Assembly (NCBI GenBank): GCA_020632795.1 | Contig: JACKEV010000021.1 | Span: forward strand, 62,001 to 126,000 | DNA from: Alphaproteobacteria bacterium | Lineage (GTDB): Bacteria; Myxococcota_A; UBA796; CAJQPC01 | DNA length: 64,000 bases | Direction: 5' to 3' | Part shown: positions 54,511-62,323 of the stretch, one piece after another | Position numbering within the stretch: position 1 is the first letter of the stretch | Layout of the letters: each line of letters begins with the position of its first letter | Made by a program: the position numbers and the translations under genes | Notes under the pieces: model-generated | Told to the model about the DNA's origin: nothing | Databases searched by the model: none | What the model saw: the letters and a program-made list of their open reading frames with translations, nothing else

Positions 54511-55326
54511 TCAGCCTCCTGAACCTGTCGCGGGTTGCGCCGCGCCATCCGTCGGTGGGGGGACCACCATCGGGCGCAGCCAGCGCGCCCCATTGCGCCA
54601 GACGGCCGGCAGCGCCAGCAGCGCGGCGAGCGCCCCCAGCCCCTGGGCGCCCCCCGGTATCTGGAGGTCCGGCGTGGCCAGGGGCCCTGCGTACAGCTCG
54701 GGGAAGAGCACGAAGCCGGTGAACACCAGCGCGAGGCTGTGGATGCGGATGGCCAGCCAGCGCGCCTGCCCCCACAGCGCCGCCAGGATGAGCGAGACCC
54801 CGACCGTGACCAGTTGCCGCCCCATCGGGTAGAGGACGGGGTTGTCGTGCACGACGGCGGCGACATACGCCGCGAACCCCAGCACCCAGGCCCACCCCAG
54901 GTCCACCCGCAGGACGGGCTCCTGAGGGTCCTCGCTCACCCAGGTGGCGGACCACCCGCCGATCCCGAGGATGAGCAGCGCGCCAGCGACCACGGGGGCC
55001 CACGTGCCGTTGGTGTTGTAGGCCTTGAGGCCGCTCCCGGCGATGTTGCCACCGAGGATGAGGAGGGTGATCGTGCCGCCGACCCTTCGCGGCAAGGCCC
55101 GCAGGAGCGGTACGCAGCAGAGCAGCGCCGCCGCCAGGCACATCGAGGCGGCCTTGACCAGGACCATGCGACTCGGCGTGGGGTCCGGCTGGAGCACCTG
55201 GACCAGCACGGCGACGGCCGGCACGACCAGCCAGAACCCGAAGCTCAGCTTCCACGGCGCGTGGGCCAGCGCCGCCGTCAAGGCCAGCACCACCACGCCA
55301 AGGATGGCCAGCGCGAGCGGGTTCAT
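54511..55326 (-). CDS. Array membrane protein C (DLGWAW family)
   Basis: A 271-residue paralogue. The ATG at 55326 overlaps the stop of gene D (ATGA). Motifs: HAPWKLSFGFWLV, LPRRVGGT, LRVDLGWAWVLGFAAY, HDNPVLYPMGRQ, GQARWLAIRIHS, PELYAGPLATPDLQIPGG and RNGARWLRPM. It groups with A and B. The last 15 residues are Pro/Gly/Thr-rich. Confidence 0.8.
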   Translation of the reverse strand: MNPLALAILGVVVLALTAALAHAPWKLSFGFWLVVPAVAVLVQVLQPDPTPSRMVLVKAASMCLAAALLCCVPLLRALPRRVGGTITLLILGGNIAGSGLKAYNTNGTWAPVVAGALLILGIGGWSATWVSEDPQEPVLRVDLGWAWVLGFAAYVAAVVHDNPVLYPMGRQLVTVGVSLILAALWGQARWLAIRIHSLALVFTGFVLFPELYAGPLATPDLQIPGGAQGLGALAALLALPAVWRNGARWLRPMVVPPPTDGAAQPATGSGG

Positions 55327-56081
55327 GGGGTCGACCTCCGACGCCTGATGGCTCGCCACACGGTGATGAGCGCGGCCACGAGGGACAGCCCGCCGATCAC
55401 CCACAGGTGGCCCGGGAGCGCCCAGCCCGGCGTGTCCAGGGCTGCGGCGAACCCTCCCGGCAGGGCGAGGGTCAGCAGGAAGACCAGCCCACCCTCAAAG
55501 ATCCGCAAGCGCAGCCAGTGCTGCGGGCCCAGCCGGGCGGCGAAGCCGAGCAGCACGAACGCCGTGAGCACCTTGCGGCCCAGCAGGTTGATCCCCTCGA
55601 TCTCCAGCGCCGTGGTCGGCAGCCACAGCGAGTACGCCACGATCCACCACCACCCCAGGTCCATGGTGCCGCCCGCGCGCTCCGCCCGCGCTTCCCAGCG
55701 GGTGGGGAAGAACACCAGCACCAGGATCAGCAGACCGGCGGCCAGGGCTGCGGGCCAGGCTCCCTCCTGGACCAGCTTCGGCATGCTCAGAGCGATGGCC
55801 GACCCGATGGCGAAGAACGCGAGCCCGCGCATGGTCCGCTCGGACAGGCGGCGCCACATGGGCTCGAAGGAGAAGGCGATGCTGCCGCAAGCCGTCACCG
55901 TGGCCTTCATGATGACGAAGGCGGTGTCCGGGGCGTCAGGCGCCAGAAGCATCCGGCTGGCCACCGCCGCGCACCAGGCCAGGCCCCAGAAGGCCACGAC
56001 GTGGCGCCAGGGCAGCCGATCCAGCAGCAACAGCACCGCGAACAGGGCGACGCCGTAGCCGAACAGGGTGAGGATGGTCAT
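55323..56081 (-). CDS. Array membrane protein D (DLGWAW family, divergent)
   Basis: A 252-residue paralogue and the first gene of the left operon; AGGAGG lies 5 bases before the ATG at 56081. Motifs are present but altered: RLPWRHVVAFW, GTMDLGWWWIVAYSLW, GINLLGRK, LGPQHWLRLRIF, and a C-terminus RAIRRRRSTP replacing RN-x-x-RW. It is intermediate between the A-B-C and E-F-G-H subgroups. It lacks the VEGM-x-(T/S)P segment. Confidence 0.72.
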   Translation of the reverse strand: MTILTLFGYGVALFAVLLLLDRLPWRHVVAFWGLAWCAAVASRMLLAPDAPDTAFVIMKATVTACGSIAFSFEPMWRRLSERTMRGLAFFAIGSAIALSMPKLVQEGAWPAALAAGLLILVLVFFPTRWEARAERAGGTMDLGWWWIVAYSLWLPTTALEIEGINLLGRKVLTAFVLLGFAARLGPQHWLRLRIFEGGLVFLLTLALPGGFAAALDTPGWALPGHLWVIGGLSLVAALITVWRAIRRRRSTP

Positions 56082-56152
56082 CGGCACCTCCTGACAGCGG
56101 GGCAGCTTTCCGTGACGCCGACGGTGCCTACCTTATCGGACATGGAGGTTCC

Positions 56153-56899
56153 ATGAACGTGACCTTGCTCCGCTATCGCGGCATCCCTCTTCGCCTGCAC
56201 GGCAGCTTCCTGCTGCTGGGCGGCCTCTACGTGCTGTGGCAGCTCGTGAGCGTCGGGCTGTCGGCGGCGGTGTTCGCGGCGGTGTTCGCGGCGCTCCTGT
56301 TCGGCTCGGTGCTCCTGCACGAGCTGGGGCACGCCATGATGGCCCGCCGCTTCGGCATCCGCACCCGCGCCATCACCCTCTACCCCTTCGGCGGCGTGGC
56401 CTCCCTGGAGCGCGAGCCCCGCAACCCCACCGAGGAGCTGCTCGTCGCCCTGGCCGGGCCGGCGGTCAACGTGGTGCTCGCCCTGGTGGCCCTGCCCGGG
56501 GTCGCCCTGGGGGTCCCCGGCGCGTCCCTGTTCCTGGGCATGAACGTGGTGATGGCGGTCTTCAACCTGTTGCCGGCCTTCCCGATGGACGGCGGCCGGG
56601 TGCTGCGCGCCTGGCTGGCCCGACGGGAGGGCTACGTGAGGGCCACCGCGCGGGCGCTGCAGATCGGGCGCTGGTTCGCCTGGGGCATGGTGGCGCTGGG
56701 GCTGTTCGGCAACCCCTCGCTCCTGCTGGTGGGTGGCTTCCTGCTGCTGGCCATCTCGGGCGAGCGCCAGCGCCTGGCCCATGTGGTGAGCGGCCGGCTT
56801 CCGCAGGGCTACTCGGGGCCCGCGCCTCGACGGGTCCGCTGGGAGCCCCCCTCGCAGCGCGTGATCCACAGCGACACCTGGAACCACCCGGCGGTGTGA
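56153..56899 (+). CDS. M50 family (site-2-protease-like) intramembrane metalloprotease
   Basis: A 248-residue membrane protein with about six hydrophobic segments. The zinc site is complete: HELGH (near residue 56) and NLLPAFPMDGGR (near 145). FGGVASLEREP and the ALAGPAVNVVLAL helix are typical of the stand-alone SpoIVFB/Rv2869-like group. There is no PDZ or CBS domain; the tail is basic and Pro-rich. It cleaves transmembrane substrates. It is the only plus-strand gene inside the array, diverging from D (71-base gap) and converging on E (6-base gap). GGAGG precedes the ATG. Confidence 0.9.
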   Translation: MNVTLLRYRGIPLRLHGSFLLLGGLYVLWQLVSVGLSAAVFAAVFAALLFGSVLLHELGHAMMARRFGIRTRAITLYPFGGVASLEREPRNPTEELLVALAGPAVNVVLALVALPGVALGVPGASLFLGMNVVMAVFNLLPAFPMDGGRVLRAWLARREGYVRATARALQIGRWFAWGMVALGLFGNPSLLLVGGFLLLAISGERQRLAHVVSGRLPQGYSGPAPRRVRWEPPSQRVIHSDTWNHPAV

Positions 56900-56905
56900 C
56901 CTCAT

Positions 56906-57667
56906 TCAGCCACCCGGCAGCCAGCGCCGGGCGTTGCGCCACAGCGCCGGGAGCAGCATCACCGCGCTGAACCCCGTCAGCACCGTCGGCAGCCGCGGGA
57001 AGTCCAGCGCGGGGGAGGCCATGCCCTCCACGAACACCGTGGGCCAGACCAGCAACCCGCAGAACTGGACGGTGGCCATGTACGCCCGCAGCCGCAGCCA
57101 GTGCTGCTGGCCGTGCCACAGCGCGAGCGCCGCGACCGTGGTCAGCAGGAACGCCTTGCGCCCCAGGAGGTTGGCGCCCTCGTAGTCTCCGCCGATGGTC
57201 AGGACCCATGCGCTGTAGCCGATGATCCAGGCCCAGCCCAGGTCGAGGGTGGCGGCGGGCGAGGGGGCCTCGTCGGACCAGCGGAAGTTCCGGGGGCCGC
57301 CCGTCGCCACGAACAGCAGCACGCCCAGGGCCGCTCCGGCCGGGCTTCCTCCCTTGAGCCGCGTGCCGATCCCACCGATCAGGATGACCCCGACCAGCGC
57401 CGTCGCGAGCACCGGGGTCGCCCGAGGCAGATGGCGCTTCCACAGCGGCTCCAGGCTGAGGACGATCGCGGGCACGCCGAAGCCGACCACCCGCAGCAGG
57501 TCCGTCGGCTTCAGGGACGGGGCGGGGTCTGCGGTCAGCACGGCGGCGGCGGTGGCCAGCAGCAGCACCACCCAGAACCCGACGCTCCACCGCCAGGGCC
57601 ACCGGATGATGAGCAGCGGCGCCGCAGCCATCGCGAGGAGGGCAGCCAGGACGGCAGGATCGGTCAT
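56906..57667 (-). CDS. Array membrane protein E (DLGWAW family)
   Basis: A 253-residue paralogue with about nine transmembrane helices. The ATG at 57667 (AGGAG upstream) overlaps the stop of F (ATGA). Motifs: RWPWRWSVGFW, EPLWKRHLP, GGPRNFRWSDEAPS, ATLDLGWAWIIGYSAW, GANLLGRK, GQQHWLRLRAYM, VFVEGMASPALDFP and RNARRWLPGG. It is the last gene of the right operon. Confidence 0.8.
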   Translation of the reverse strand: MTDPAVLAALLAMAAAPLLIIRWPWRWSVGFWVVLLLATAAAVLTADPAPSLKPTDLLRVVGFGVPAIVLSLEPLWKRHLPRATPVLATALVGVILIGGIGTRLKGGSPAGAALGVLLFVATGGPRNFRWSDEAPSPAATLDLGWAWIIGYSAWVLTIGGDYEGANLLGRKAFLLTTVAALALWHGQQHWLRLRAYMATVQFCGLLVWPTVFVEGMASPALDFPRLPTVLTGFSAVMLLPALWRNARRWLPGG

Positions 57668-58434
57668 GGGGTCTCCTGGGGGCGCCACCAGCGCGGGGCG
57701 TTGCGCCATAGCGCGGGGACAAGGAGGGCTGCGGCGAGGGTGTTCAGCGCGGCGTCCATGCCCTCGAACTCGAGCCCCGGGGTCGCCATGCCCTCCACGA
57801 AGACCTCAGGGAAGAAGAACGCCCCAGCGCTCAGGGGGACGAGGAGGATGAACCGCGCCCGCAGCCAGTGCTGCTGCCCGCAGCGCGTCACGAGGAACAC
57901 GGGGATCAGCATACCGAACAGCTTGAGGCCCACGAGGTTGTGCCCGTGGGCGTCCTGGGCCCCCGCCAGGTGCCAGGCGCAGTAGGCCCCGATCCACGCC
58001 CAGCCGAGGTCCGCGGTGACGCCCGCCGAGGGGGGATCCATGGACCACCGGAGGACCCGGGGGCCCCCGAACGCGACCGCCAGCAGAGCCCCCAGGGCCG
58101 CCGCTGGGGCGTCGCCATGCTTGAGCCGGAGCCCGCTGACCCCGAGGGTCATGAGGATCAACGTGCCCGCCAGGAGGCGCGCCGCGGTCTTCGACGAGGC
58201 CCCCCGCCAGGCCGGCGCGAGGGAGAGGACCACGCAGCCGAACAGGAAGGCGACGGCACGGACCGCCTCGAAGGGGTTCGTGCCGGGCGCCCGGCTCGTC
58301 CACAGCCAGAGCCCCCCCAGCAAGAGCGCACAGGCTGCCCACAGCCGAAGGCTCCACCGCCACGGCAGCCGGATCGCCACCGCGGGGACCACCGCCATCA
58401 CGACGAGCCCGAGCAGGACGGCGGTGGAGGGCAT
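57664..58434 (-). CDS. Array membrane protein F (DLGWAW family)
   Basis: A 256-residue paralogue. Motifs: RLPWRWSLRLW, GGPRVLRWSMDPPS, VTADLGWAWIGAYCAW, HNLVGLK (Arg of GRK replaced), GQQHWLRARFI, VFVEGMATPGLEFEG and RNAPRWWRPQ. The 86-base gap to the upstream gene G holds a GTAAGC direct repeat with a 10-base period (58495-58510), so F-E may also have their own promoter. Confidence 0.8.
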   Translation of the reverse strand: MPSTAVLLGLVVMAVVPAVAIRLPWRWSLRLWAACALLLGGLWLWTSRAPGTNPFEAVRAVAFLFGCVVLSLAPAWRGASSKTAARLLAGTLILMTLGVSGLRLKHGDAPAAALGALLAVAFGGPRVLRWSMDPPSAGVTADLGWAWIGAYCAWHLAGAQDAHGHNLVGLKLFGMLIPVFLVTRCGQQHWLRARFILLVPLSAGAFFFPEVFVEGMATPGLEFEGMDAALNTLAAALLVPALWRNAPRWWRPQETP

Positions 58435-58520
58435 CGGCGACTCCGAGGCGTGGACAAGGACAATATCGCAGGCCGCTCGCGGCGCTCATCCCAGGTAAGC
58501 GTTTGTAAGCAGCCGGGACC

Positions 58521-59279
58521 CTACCCTTTCCACCAGCGCTGGGCGTTTCGCCGCAGCGCCGGCACGAGGCACACCGCCGCGACGCCGTGCAGGATCCCCT
58601 GGAACCCCTCGAACCCCAGCGTCGGCGTGGACATGCCCTCCACGAACACCGCGGGCAGCAGGAGCGCGCCGCAGAACTGGAACGTGGCCATGTAGCTCCG
58701 CAGCCGCAGGTAGTGCTGCTGCCCGAACCACCCGGCCAGCGCCAGCAGCATGCCCAGGTGGACGATCTTGCGCCCCACCAGATTCATCCCCAGGTAGTGC
58801 TCCCCGATGGCCAGGACCCAGGCGCTGTAGGCCAGGATCCAGGCCCAGCCCACGTCGAGGGTGGCGCCCGCCGAGGGGCCCTCCGCCGACCAGCGGAAGC
58901 TGCGGGGGCCACCCGTGGCCACGAACAGCAGCAGGCCGAGGGCCACGCCCCCCCAGGCCCCCATCTGCGCGCGGGACGTGCTCCCCCCGAACAGGATGAA
59001 CCCCACCAGCGCGGTGGCTACGACCGGCATGGCCCGGGGCCACCGGCGCCGCCACAGCGGCTCCAGGTTGAGCACCACGACCGGCAGCGCGAACGCCGAC
59101 AGCCGGAACGCCTTCGCGGGCGTCAGGGCGGCGGTGGGGTCTACGACCAGGCTGATCCCGAGGACCGCCAGCCCGAAGACCACCCAGAACCCGACGCTGC
59201 GCCGCCACGGCAGCCGGATGACGACCGCGGGCACGGCCGCCATCACCAGGAACGCCAGCACGACCGCGAGCGGGTTCAA
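58521..59279 (-). CDS. Array membrane protein G (DLGWAW family)
   Basis: A 252-residue paralogue. Motifs: RLPWRRSVGFW, EPLWRRRWPRAMP, GGPRSFRWSAEGPS, ATLDVGWAWILAYSAW, MNLVGRK, GQQHYLRLRSYM, VFVEGMSTPTLGFEG and RNAQRWWKG. It starts 13 bases after the stop of H. Most similar to E. Confidence 0.8.
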   Translation of the reverse strand: MNPLAVVLAFLVMAAVPAVVIRLPWRRSVGFWVVFGLAVLGISLVVDPTAALTPAKAFRLSAFALPVVVLNLEPLWRRRWPRAMPVVATALVGFILFGGSTSRAQMGAWGGVALGLLLFVATGGPRSFRWSAEGPSAGATLDVGWAWILAYSAWVLAIGEHYLGMNLVGRKIVHLGMLLALAGWFGQQHYLRLRSYMATFQFCGALLLPAVFVEGMSTPTLGFEGFQGILHGVAAVCLVPALRRNAQRWWKG

Positions 59280-59292
59280 TCGGGCGCCCTCC

Positions 59293-60066
59293 TCAGACCT
59301 CGGGGTCGTCCGGGCGCCACCAGCGCCGGACGTTCCGCCGCATCGCCGGGATCAGGAGGAGCACCGCGATCCCGTTCATCAGGGGCCGCAGGCCCTCGAA
59401 CTCGAAGCCGGGCGTGGTCATGGCCTCCTCGAACACCTCCGGGAAGATGAACACCCCGGCGGTCTGGGGCGCGACGATGTAGAGCCGCAGCCGCAGCCAC
59501 TGCTCCGGCCCGTGCACCAGGCAGAGCGTCAGCACCACCGCCATGACGAACAGCTTCCGCCCCAGCAGGTTGTGCCCCAGGTACTCCGGGCCGATGGCCA
59601 GATGCCACGCGGTGTAGGCCAGGATCCAGGCCCAGCCCACGTCGATGACGCCGCCGCCCGATGGCGGGCCGTCCGACCACCGGATGCTGCGGGGGCCGCC
59701 GATGGCCAGGATCATCAGCACCGTGACGACCACCCCCGGCCAGTCCCCGAGCTTGAACCTCAGGAACGCTCCCCCGAACAGCATGAAGACGACCAGCCCC
59801 ATTGCGGCCGTGGGCATGGCCTTGCGGGGCAGGCGAAGCCACGCCGGGCGGAAGCAGACGAGGCCGCACCCGATCACGTAGGCCCCCACGCGGGCCACCT
59901 CGATCGGCTTGACCGCCTCGGCCGGCGCGAGCGCGAGCCACAATCCGACGGAGACGAGCAGGAGCGCGGCCCAGAACGCGATGTTCCACCGCGGGGGCAG
60001 CTTGATGACCAGCGACGGGACCGCAGCCAGGAACAGGAAGCCGGCCGCGATGGCGAGAGGGCTCAT
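59293..60066 (-). CDS. Array membrane protein H (DLGWAW family)
   Basis: A 257-residue paralogue; the ATG at 60066 overlaps the stop of the short deleted copy (ATGA). Motifs: KLPPRWNIAFW, RPAWLRLPRKAMP, GGPRSIRWSDGPPS, GVIDVGWAWILAYTAW, HNLLGRK, GPEQWLRLRLYI, VFEEAMTTPGFEFEG and RNVRRWWRPDDPEV. Confidence 0.8.
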   Translation of the reverse strand: MSPLAIAAGFLFLAAVPSLVIKLPPRWNIAFWAALLLVSVGLWLALAPAEAVKPIEVARVGAYVIGCGLVCFRPAWLRLPRKAMPTAAMGLVVFMLFGGAFLRFKLGDWPGVVVTVLMILAIGGPRSIRWSDGPPSGGGVIDVGWAWILAYTAWHLAIGPEYLGHNLLGRKLFVMAVVLTLCLVHGPEQWLRLRLYIVAPQTAGVFIFPEVFEEAMTTPGFEFEGLRPLMNGIAVLLLIPAMRRNVRRWWRPDDPEV

Positions 60067-60170
60067 CTGGACTCCCGGAACCCTGTGGGCAGCCAGCGCC
60101 TGGCGTCGCGCTGGAGCGCGGGGAGCACGAGCAGCGCGGCGAAGCCGAGCGCGACGGGGAGGGGGCTCAT
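60063..60170 (-). CDS. 35-codon internally deleted copy of the array gene
   Basis: ATG (60170, preceded by GGGAG) to TGA (60063). Residues 1-19 (MSPLPVALGFAALLVLPAL) match the start of gene H and residues 20-28 (QRDARRWLP) match the end of gene E. About 220 residues are missing, yet start, frame, stop and the ATGA overlap with H are intact. It encodes one transmembrane helix with a basic tail. It may be a pseudogene kept as a leader for translational coupling, or a functional single-span regulator. Confidence 0.6.
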   Translation of the reverse strand: MSPLPVALGFAALLVLPALQRDARRWLPTGFRESR

Positions 60171-60248
60171 GGGACTCCCATGTCAACCATGCGCAAGCTA
60201 CCACGCCGGCCCTGGAACATGCCGGCGCCCTCCGGCATCGTGGTCGGC

Positions 60249-61133
60249 ATGCGCACCGTCCTCCTCCTCCTGCTCCTCTCCTGCACCACGCCGCCCCCCG
60301 AGCCCCCGCCGCCTCCGGTGGACATGGCCGGCCCGCCCCCCGCCGACGCGGTGGCGGCCCGCCTCGCCGAGACCCACGCGCGTCTCGCGCAGTCCGAGGC
60401 CGGCCAGCAGCTCCGCCGCACCCTCGACGCCCACGGGGGCCTGGAGCCCTGGCTCTCGGCCGGGACCGTCACCTTCACCTTCGACTATCGACCCCTGGGC
60501 AAGCCCGAGCGCCGCATGTACACCCGGAACGAGGTCGACCTGTGGAGCGCCCGCGCCCGCCAGATCGAGCAGGGCGGGGACGCCTCGCTCGGCTGGGACG
60601 GGGAGGTCGCCTGGATCGTGCCCTGGCCGGAGGCCTTCCCCGGCGACGCGCGGTTCTGGGCGCTCACGCCCTACTACTTCACCGGCATGCCCTGGGTGGT
60701 CGCCGACCCGGGCACCCGCTTGAGCCTGCTGGAGCCGGTCGAGGTGCTGGGCCAGCGCTGGACCCGGCTCAAGGTCACCTACGCGGCCGGCACCGGGGAC
60801 TCCCCGGACGACTACTACGTCCTGTTCATCGACCCCGAGACCGACCGCATGGGCGCGCTCATCTACATCGTGAGCTACCCGGGCTTCTTCGAGGAGGGGC
60901 AGAGCAGCCCGGAGAAGTTCATGCGCTACCTGGACCACGCCGAGGTCGACGGCCTGTCGGTGGTCGGGCGCATCGAGACCCTCCAGTGGGACCCTGAGAC
61001 CCTCACCCCCGGCGACAAGACCACCGACGTCGACGTCACGGACGTCTCGTTCGGCCGGCCGTGGCCGGCGGCGCTGTTCAAGGCGCCGCCGGGGGCCTAC
61101 CGCATCCCGGAGATCGAGCGCAGGAGCGACTAG
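60249..61133 (+). CDS. Hypothetical lipoprotein
   Basis: A 294-residue protein; the ATG at 60249 gives a short type II signal (MRTVLLLLLLSC, Cys 12) followed by a Pro-rich linker. The mature domain is beta-rich (GTVTFTFDYRPLGKPERRM, ARFWALTPYYFTGMPWVVAD, PDDYYVLFIDPETDRMGAL) and resembles the LolA/LppX-like half-barrels that bind lipid or sort lipoproteins. That resemblance is weak. The last 30 residues (WPAALFKAPPGAYRIPEI) are also typical of that type. Confidence 0.65.
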   Translation: MRTVLLLLLLSCTTPPPEPPPPPVDMAGPPPADAVAARLAETHARLAQSEAGQQLRRTLDAHGGLEPWLSAGTVTFTFDYRPLGKPERRMYTRNEVDLWSARARQIEQGGDASLGWDGEVAWIVPWPEAFPGDARFWALTPYYFTGMPWVVADPGTRLSLLEPVEVLGQRWTRLKVTYAAGTGDSPDDYYVLFIDPETDRMGALIYIVSYPGFFEEGQSSPEKFMRYLDHAEVDGLSVVGRIETLQWDPETLTPGDKTTDVDVTDVSFGRPWPAALFKAPPGAYRIPEIERRSD

Positions 61134-61139
61134 GGCCTG

Positions 61140-61500
61140 CGTCAAGACCCGACAACAGAGGTTCGAGGAAGACAACGGGCCAATCTTCTTCTGGCCCAGG
61201 TCGGCCTGCTCGGCGTGTCCGATGAAGACGCGCTGTCTGAAAGGACGGCGGGGGTCGAAAGGACCTGATGCTCCACGTCAACGAGCAGGCGCTCAGGGCT
61301 CAGCGATCGGCCTGGAATACCCCAGAGATGCAGGCGGCCTGCCGACGACGCAGCGAGGGCGAACGCCTGATCTGCATCATGACCCGCTCGGGATGCCGAC
61401 AAGCCCGCGCCTGGGGGCTCATGGCGGTGCAAGTGCAGGCCCACGGCTCGAGGCGCCCAAGGTCGAGCCGTCAACAACGGCTCCTTGCCTCCGTCGGCCT
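61140..61500 (+). pseudogene. Decayed IS1182-family-like transposase, C-terminal part
   Basis: Two neighbouring frames together read like the C-terminus of an IS1182-type DDE transposase. Frame one (61147-61260) gives FFWPRSACSACPMKTRCLKG, the Cys-rich block. Frame two (61268-61450) gives LHVNEQALRAQRSAWNTPEM, AACRRRSEGERLI and CRQARAWGLMAVQVQA, matching the usual 'E.L..AR...TPEF...YR.R...ER......G.R.ARY.G' region. A third frame continues with AVNN. At least two frameshifts, no N-terminal part and no recognisable terminal repeats indicate a relic. The 415-base space between the flanking convergent genes (61134-61548) contains nothing else I can support except a GGGCC/GGCCC hairpin at 61177-61197. 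Confidence 0.55.
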
Positions 61501-61548
61501 GGTCGAGGCGGGTCCTACCACACGCTCGCTGCCAAGCCCGCCCCCAAC

Positions 61549-62286
61549 CTACCGCTCCAACCACCGCTGCGAGAACACCTCCTCCTCCAGCGGCACCGAG
61601 AAGCTCACCTCCGTGAACACCAGCTCGGTGTAGTTGGCCGGGTTCAGGGCGTCGGTGACCACCATCTTCGTGGGGTACCAGCGCTCGCCGAAGGCCTTGG
61701 GCTCGGACATCGTCCAGGTCTTGAGCAGGGTGCCGGAGACGGCATACAGCTCCTGATGGACCGGCAGGCCCCACTCCTGGTCGACGTGGACGACGCGGCG
61801 GGCGTAGGCCACGTCCGGGGCGGTGGCGGTCAGCTCGACCACCCAGGCCGGGCGGCCCTCCCACGGGGCCTCGCCGGTGACCGTGGCGGTGTAGTGCGCC
61901 CGCCAGGCGCTGGCCTCCAGCAGGTCCTCGTAGCTCATGTCCGAGCCCATCACGCCCTGGCGCAGCATGTGCCCGCTGAGCTTCTGCACCTTCTCGATGG
62001 AGGGCAGGTACATCCACAGCTCGTCGCCCTTCTTGAGCATCTTCGTGCCGGCGTCTCGGGCGGGGCTCAGGAACTCGGTGGCGCCCTCGTCGCCGCCCCG
62101 GGCGTAGGAGCGCAGCTCGTAGACCTTGGTGCGCCGGGGCTTCACCACGGTCATCGTGGCCGTGGAGCTGCGCGTGTCGAAGGTGAGGTTCTGGTCGATG
62201 CGCGTCAGCAGCGCGTCGGCGTCGGGGGGCTCGGCGGCCAGGGCGGGGGCCGCGAGCAGGGCGAAGAGGGGGAGGGCGCGTCTCAT
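61549..62286 (-). CDS. Outer membrane lipoprotein-sorting (LolA-like) protein
   Basis: A 245-residue periplasmic protein with a signal peptide (LPLFALLAAPALA-AE). Signatures of this LolA-like family are TMTVVKPRRTKVYELRSYAR, MLKKGDELWMYLPSIEKVQK, RQGVMGSDMSYEDLLEA and YPTKMVVTDALNP. The fold is an open beta-barrel that carries lipid or lipoprotein. It is encoded just downstream of two MacB/LolC-type permeases on the same strand, so it is probably the periplasmic carrier of that transporter. Confidence 0.85.
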   Translation of the reverse strand: MRRALPLFALLAAPALAAEPPDADALLTRIDQNLTFDTRSSTATMTVVKPRRTKVYELRSYARGGDEGATEFLSPARDAGTKMLKKGDELWMYLPSIEKVQKLSGHMLRQGVMGSDMSYEDLLEASAWRAHYTATVTGEAPWEGRPAWVVELTATAPDVAYARRVVHVDQEWGLPVHQELYAVSGTLLKTWTMSEPKAFGERWYPTKMVVTDALNPANYTELVFTEVSFSVPLEEEVFSQRWLER

Positions 62287-62323
62287 GAGGGGGATCTAAC
62301 CCCTTGGAGGGGCGGGGACTTCC

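Noticed and set aside
58435..58489. Small gene between array genes G and F
   Set aside because: An ATG at 58489 opens a frame that runs into gene F out of frame as Arg/Gly-rich shadow sequence; no separate stop or ribosome binding site supports it.
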